The notes under the pieces are model-generated. The model was not told the DNA's origin and made no database searches. It worked only from the letters and a program-made list of their open reading frames with translations. Of a stretch of DNA of 64,000 nt, positions 60,720 to 64,000 are shown piece after piece (position 1 is the first letter of the stretch; the number at the start of each line of letters is the position of its first letter). Source of the DNA: Myxococcales bacterium 68-20 (GTDB taxonomy: Bacteria; Myxococcota_A; Polyangia; Polyangiales; Polyangiaceae); assembly GCA_001899635.1 (NCBI GenBank), contig MKVQ01000041.1, forward strand, positions 62,001 through 126,000, in the 5' to 3' direction. The translations under genes and the position numbers were made by a program.

Positions 60720-62813
60720 ATGGGGGAGGAACGACGCGCCCGATCGAAGGGCGCTTACGTGACGGAGCTCATCGGGCTCGGTCGGCGCTACCGTGAGACG
60801 TGGTCGGACGCGCTCAAGGCGCGCTCCTGGGGCCAGGATCTCCTCGCCGGCCTGACGGTGTCTGCGGTCGCATTGCCGCTCAACGTCGGCCTCGCGATCG
60901 CGAGCGGAATGCCTCCGAGCGCCGGACTCGTCGCCGGCGTGATCGGCGGCGCAGTCGCCGCTCTCTGCGGTAGCTCGCAGTTCCAAGTCTCCGGCCCTGC
61001 GGCCGCGCTGAGTGTGATGGTGCTCGCGCTGTCGAAGGAGTTCGGCATGGCCGGCGTCGCCGCGGCGACGATGTACATCGGCGTCATCGAGCTCGTCCTC
61101 GCGTTCGCGCTCGCAGGCCGCGTCGTCAAGTACGTGCCCGAGTCCGTCCTCGCCGGCTTCACCACCGGCGTCGGGCTCAAGCTGCTCGATCAGCAGCTCC
61201 CCGAGCTCCTCGGGTTCCCCGAGGTCGTCGACTGGGCCCCGGATCACCACGCCGACACGATCGACATCGTCACGATGATGCACCACCCGATGTGGCTGCA
61301 CGACGTCTCGTGGCTCGCGGCGATGAGCGGCGTCTTCGTCGTCTTCGTCGTGACGGCGATGCGCGCCTTCAAGCGCTTTCCGGCGGCGATCGTGAGCATC
61401 GCGCTCGTCACCTTCGTGTCGATCTATCTGAAGTGGGATGTCGAGCGCGTCGCGAGCATCGGCGAGGTCCCCTCCAAGCTCCCGGCGGCGGCCTTCCCTG
61501 CGGTGCCGGACGAGAAGTGGCTCGACCTGCTCGTCAAGACCACGCCGCTCGCGCTGCTCGCCGCCGCCGAGTCGCTCCTCTCCGCGAGCGCGATCGACCG
61601 CATGGCGAACGCGAAGAAGGCCCACGACCCGAACGTCGAGCTCACCGGTCAGGGCATCGCGAACCTGTTCGTCGGCCTCTTCTCGGGCATGCCGGTCACC
61701 GGCGTCGTCGCACGAAGCGGCGTGAACGTGCAGAGCGGCGGACGCACACGGCTGTCGGCGTTCTTCCACGCGCTCTTCCTCGCCGCGATGATGTTGTTCC
61801 TGAGCCGTTACATCGGTCAGGTGCCGCTCGCGGCGCTGGCCGGCTTGCTGTGCGTCATCGGCTTCCGCCTGATCGAGCTGAAGACGCTCATCCACCTCTT
61901 CCGGGAGCACAAGCTCGAGGCGGTCGCGTTCATCGTCGCCGCGGGCGGGACCGTCTCCGGCCACCTCATGGCCGGCCTCGCCGGCGGCCTCGTGATCCAC
62001 TTCATCGGCCGGCGCCTCTTCGGCCACGGCCACGCGTCGTCGCACACCGATGCGGAGAGCAAGAAGCTCGGCGTACGCGCGGTCCTGTCGAAGCAGAAGG
62101 CGGAGGCTCGTCGCCCGACGCACTTCGAGCACCTCCCGAGCGAGTACCGCAAGTGGCTCGGTCAGATCCGCGAGGAGCCGCTCGTCGCGGGCAGCGCATA
62201 CGTGCATCCGGCCGCCACCCTCATCGGCCGCGTCGTCGTCGGCGATCGCGCCCATATCGCTGCCGACACCTCGGTTCGCGCGGACGAGGGCTCGCCGTTC
62301 CACATCGGCCCGAACACGAACATCCAGGACGGCGTCGTCCTCCACGCGCTCAAGGACAAGCACGTGATGGTCGCGGGCGAGCCCTGGGCGATCTACGTCG
62401 GTAAGAACGTCTCGATCGCGCACGACGCGCTGGTGCACGGCCCCTGTTACATCGGCGACGAGACGTTCGTCGGATTCAAGGCCGTCGTGCACGACTCGGT
62501 CGTCGGAGCGCACTGTTTCGTCGGCATCGGCGCCGTCGTGGTCGGAGTCGAGATCCCGGACGGACGCTTCGTCCCGCACGGGCGCATCGTCGACAGCGCC
62601 GACGCGGTCGACGCCCTGCCGCTCGTCAGCGAGTCACACAAGGAATTCAACGAGGACGTCGTCGAGGTCAACCGCGGGCTCGCGGTCGCCTACCACGCGC
62701 GTGATCGCGAGCGCGTCGGACATCGCCGCCCGAACGGCGAGGCCGACGACGTCACACGTCCCCCGGCCTGGGACGCGCGCTGGGCCACCGAGCTTCCGAA
62801 GGAGAGGTTCTGA
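60720..62813 (+). CDS. SulP anion transporter fused to gamma-carbonic anhydrase
   Basis: A 697-residue fusion. Residues about 38-445 form a SulP membrane domain with 10-14 helices (DLLAGLTVSAVALPLNVGLA, SGPAAALSVMVLAL, GLFSGMPVTGVVARSGVNVQ). The usual C-terminal STAS domain is absent. From about 490 a gamma-carbonic anhydrase left-handed helix follows: IQDGVVLHALKDK, VGKNVSIAHDALVHGP with the three zinc His, and EIPDGRFVPHG. The acidic proton-shuttle loop of the archaeal enzyme is missing, as in CcmM-like forms. It probably couples bicarbonate transport to CO2 hydration. Its stop overlaps the SPFH gene start (TGATG). Confidence 0.93.
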   Translation: MGEERRARSKGAYVTELIGLGRRYRETWSDALKARSWGQDLLAGLTVSAVALPLNVGLAIASGMPPSAGLVAGVIGGAVAALCGSSQFQVSGPAAALSVMVLALSKEFGMAGVAAATMYIGVIELVLAFALAGRVVKYVPESVLAGFTTGVGLKLLDQQLPELLGFPEVVDWAPDHHADTIDIVTMMHHPMWLHDVSWLAAMSGVFVVFVVTAMRAFKRFPAAIVSIALVTFVSIYLKWDVERVASIGEVPSKLPAAAFPAVPDEKWLDLLVKTTPLALLAAAESLLSASAIDRMANAKKAHDPNVELTGQGIANLFVGLFSGMPVTGVVARSGVNVQSGGRTRLSAFFHALFLAAMMLFLSRYIGQVPLAALAGLLCVIGFRLIELKTLIHLFREHKLEAVAFIVAAGGTVSGHLMAGLAGGLVIHFIGRRLFGHGHASSHTDAESKKLGVRAVLSKQKAEARRPTHFEHLPSEYRKWLGQIREEPLVAGSAYVHPAATLIGRVVVGDRAHIAADTSVRADEGSPFHIGPNTNIQDGVVLHALKDKHVMVAGEPWAIYVGKNVSIAHDALVHGPCYIGDETFVGFKAVVHDSVVGAHCFVGIGAVVVGVEIPDGRFVPHGRIVDSADAVDALPLVSESHKEFNEDVVEVNRGLAVAYHARDRERVGHRRPNGEADDVTRPPAWDARWATELPKERF

Positions 62814-63742
62814 TGATCGAGATCGGTGTCGCAGCGGGGCTCGCGCTCTACTGCATCTACGCCTTCTATCGATGCAGCTTCCGCGTGGAGGAAGGCCACC
62901 TCGCCGTCCTCGTCGCCTTCGGCAAGGCGGCGACGCACGACGGCCAGCGCCGGCTGAAGACCTACGGTCCCGGCATCCACTGGAAGAAGCCGTGGGAGCG
63001 CGCGGTGATCGTCTCGATGAAGGAGCAGACGCTCGACCTCAACCGCGAGGAAGGCGGCGGCAGCGCGATGGCCGACGACGGGACGATCCTCCGTCTCGAC
63101 TCGTTCGTCCGCTACGTGCCGGTGCAGAGCGAGCTCTACGAGTTCATGTTCGGGCTCGAGCGCCCGCTCGATCACATCACCGGCCTCTTCACCTGCCTGC
63201 TCCGGAACGAGATCGCCAACTTCCGCGGTAGCGAACCGGAGGTGGCGGGCGCGAAGGCCGCCAGCCTCGCGACCCGCTTCGACTTCGCGAGCCAGGCCGG
63301 CTCCTACGCTCTCATCCGCCAGCAGCGGCGACTCCTCAACGAACGGATCGAGTCGTTTTGCAGGCTGAAGATCGACGACCGATACGGCGTCCGCTTCAAC
63401 GCCGTCGACCTCGCCGACATCTTGCCTCCCGACGAGCTCGCGGACGCGCTCAACGCCGTCATCCAGGCACGCAGCGAGGCCGACGCCCTGCTCCATCGCG
63501 CGGAGGCGGAGTGCCAGCAGCGGATCGTCGCCGCCGAGCGCGGCGTCAGCGTCGCGACCGCACGCGCGCAGGCGATCGAGACGGAGATCCGGGCGCTCTG
63601 CGCCTTCCTCGACGACCTCGACGAGAAGGCCGTGCTCGAGGCTTACGTCGCACGACGTCGGGCGGAGGTGACGAGCGAGTCGCGCACGCTCTTCGTCAAG
63701 GAGCCCGCAACGAACGGCAAGCGCGTCGAGAGTGGAGCCTGA
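62813..63742 (+). CDS. SPFH/band-7 protein (HflK/stomatin-like)
   Basis: A 309-residue protein: one N-terminal helix (GVAAGLALYCIYAFYRC), an SPFH domain (VEEGHLAVLVAFGKAA, YGPGIHWKKPWERAVIVSMK) and a coiled-coil tail rich in Ala, Glu and Arg (ARSEADALLHRAEAECQQRI). It should form oligomeric membrane microdomain assemblies. It overlaps the SulP-carbonic anhydrase gene by one base and lies one base before the second SPFH gene, so the three are one translational unit. No protease gene is adjacent in the window. Confidence 0.88.
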   Translation: MIEIGVAAGLALYCIYAFYRCSFRVEEGHLAVLVAFGKAATHDGQRRLKTYGPGIHWKKPWERAVIVSMKEQTLDLNREEGGGSAMADDGTILRLDSFVRYVPVQSELYEFMFGLERPLDHITGLFTCLLRNEIANFRGSEPEVAGAKAASLATRFDFASQAGSYALIRQQRRLLNERIESFCRLKIDDRYGVRFNAVDLADILPPDELADALNAVIQARSEADALLHRAEAECQQRIVAAERGVSVATARAQAIETEIRALCAFLDDLDEKAVLEAYVARRRAEVTSESRTLFVKEPATNGKRVESGA

Positions 63743-63743
63743 G

Positions 63744-64000
63744 ATGAACCCCGAGATCCTGCGACTCGTCATCGGCATCACCATCGGTCTCGCGCTCGTT
63801 CCGCTGGTCGTGGCCCTCGTGAAGGGGACCACGATCACGGTGGAGGACGAGGAGGCCGTCCTCGTCACGAGCTTCGGCAAGCTCGTGAGCACGTACGACG
63901 CCCCTGGCCTTCACTTCGTCCCCGCGAAGCTGATGCCGTGGGTGAAGACCTCGCACGTGTCGCTCCGTCGCGACTTCCGGCACTTCAAGAACGTCCACGT
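63744..64000 (+). CDS. second SPFH/band-7 protein, cut by the window end
   Basis: Only the first 85 residues are visible. After a helix (LVIGITIGLALVPLVVALV) comes TVEDEEAVLVTSFGKLVSTY and APGLHFVPAKLMPWV, the SPFH start shared with the preceding gene. It begins one base after that stop. Two consecutive SPFH proteins recall HflK-HflC, which form a hetero-oligomer. Confidence 0.85.
   Translation, partial: MNPEILRLVIGITIGLALVPLVVALVKGTTITVEDEEAVLVTSFGKLVSTYDAPGLHFVPAKLMPWVKTSHVSLRRDFRHFKNVH

Overview
The window is a GC-rich chromosomal segment, densely coded on both strands, almost certainly from a myxobacterium (Myxococcota, probably Polyangia). This is inferred from a gltD-E-F-G style gliding-transducer cluster with an AgmX/PglI-type C-terminal domain, a GMX-type PilZ protein, a MYXO-CTERM-like tail, many lipoproteins of unknown function, several Ser/Thr kinases and an FHA/AAA+ regulator. 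No rRNA, tRNA, insertion sequence, phage gene or CRISPR array was seen.

Layout. 1-2474 (minus): start of a type I asparaginase, a Wza-like export lipoprotein and an outer-membrane beta-barrel; 2694-3293 is an unknown secreted coiled-coil protein. 3594-15454 (minus): a tight seven-gene envelope cluster in the order unknown, TPR/coiled-coil, GltD-like, GltE-like, GltF-position small protein, TolQ/ExbB-like membrane protein, GltG-like. 16114-18835 (plus): ECF sigma factor, zinc-finger anti-sigma with TPR tail, unknown protein. 19016-24550: lipoprotein, PilZ protein, large GT39-type glycosyltransferase. 24659-27264 (plus): era and der, overlapping by ATGA. 27414-31729 (minus): ArsA-like ATPase overlapping an AsmA-like protein. 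31959-38683 (minus): dnaB, rpsF-rpsR-rplI, rplY-pth and prs, with a divergent lipoprotein gene. 38992-43528: repeat-rich TPR membrane protein, RlmI-like methyltransferase, alpha/beta hydrolase. 43557-47462 (minus): MacA/MacB-type efflux operon with a methyltransferase. 47682-60618: VWA lipoprotein, propeller lipoprotein, an atypical kinase, a pseudokinase, an LPMO-like protein, two conventional kinases, a Cys-rich lipoprotein, a TPR/PEGA protein and an FHA/AAA+ regulator. 60720-64000 (plus): a SulP transporter fused to gamma-carbonic anhydrase, followed by two SPFH proteins, the second cut by the window end.

Three modules stand out. The Glt-like cluster carries its own TolQ/ExbB-like protein beside the TonB-like GltG. 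The SulP-gammaCA fusion overlaps a pair of stomatin/HflK-like genes, suggesting a membrane bicarbonate module. The signalling block mixes active kinases with proteins that have lost catalytic residues, including an NtrC-like regulator without GAFTGA. A dispersed intergenic repeat that folds into two hairpins recurs in at least four gaps and is expanded to a 21-bp tandem array at 42407-42490.
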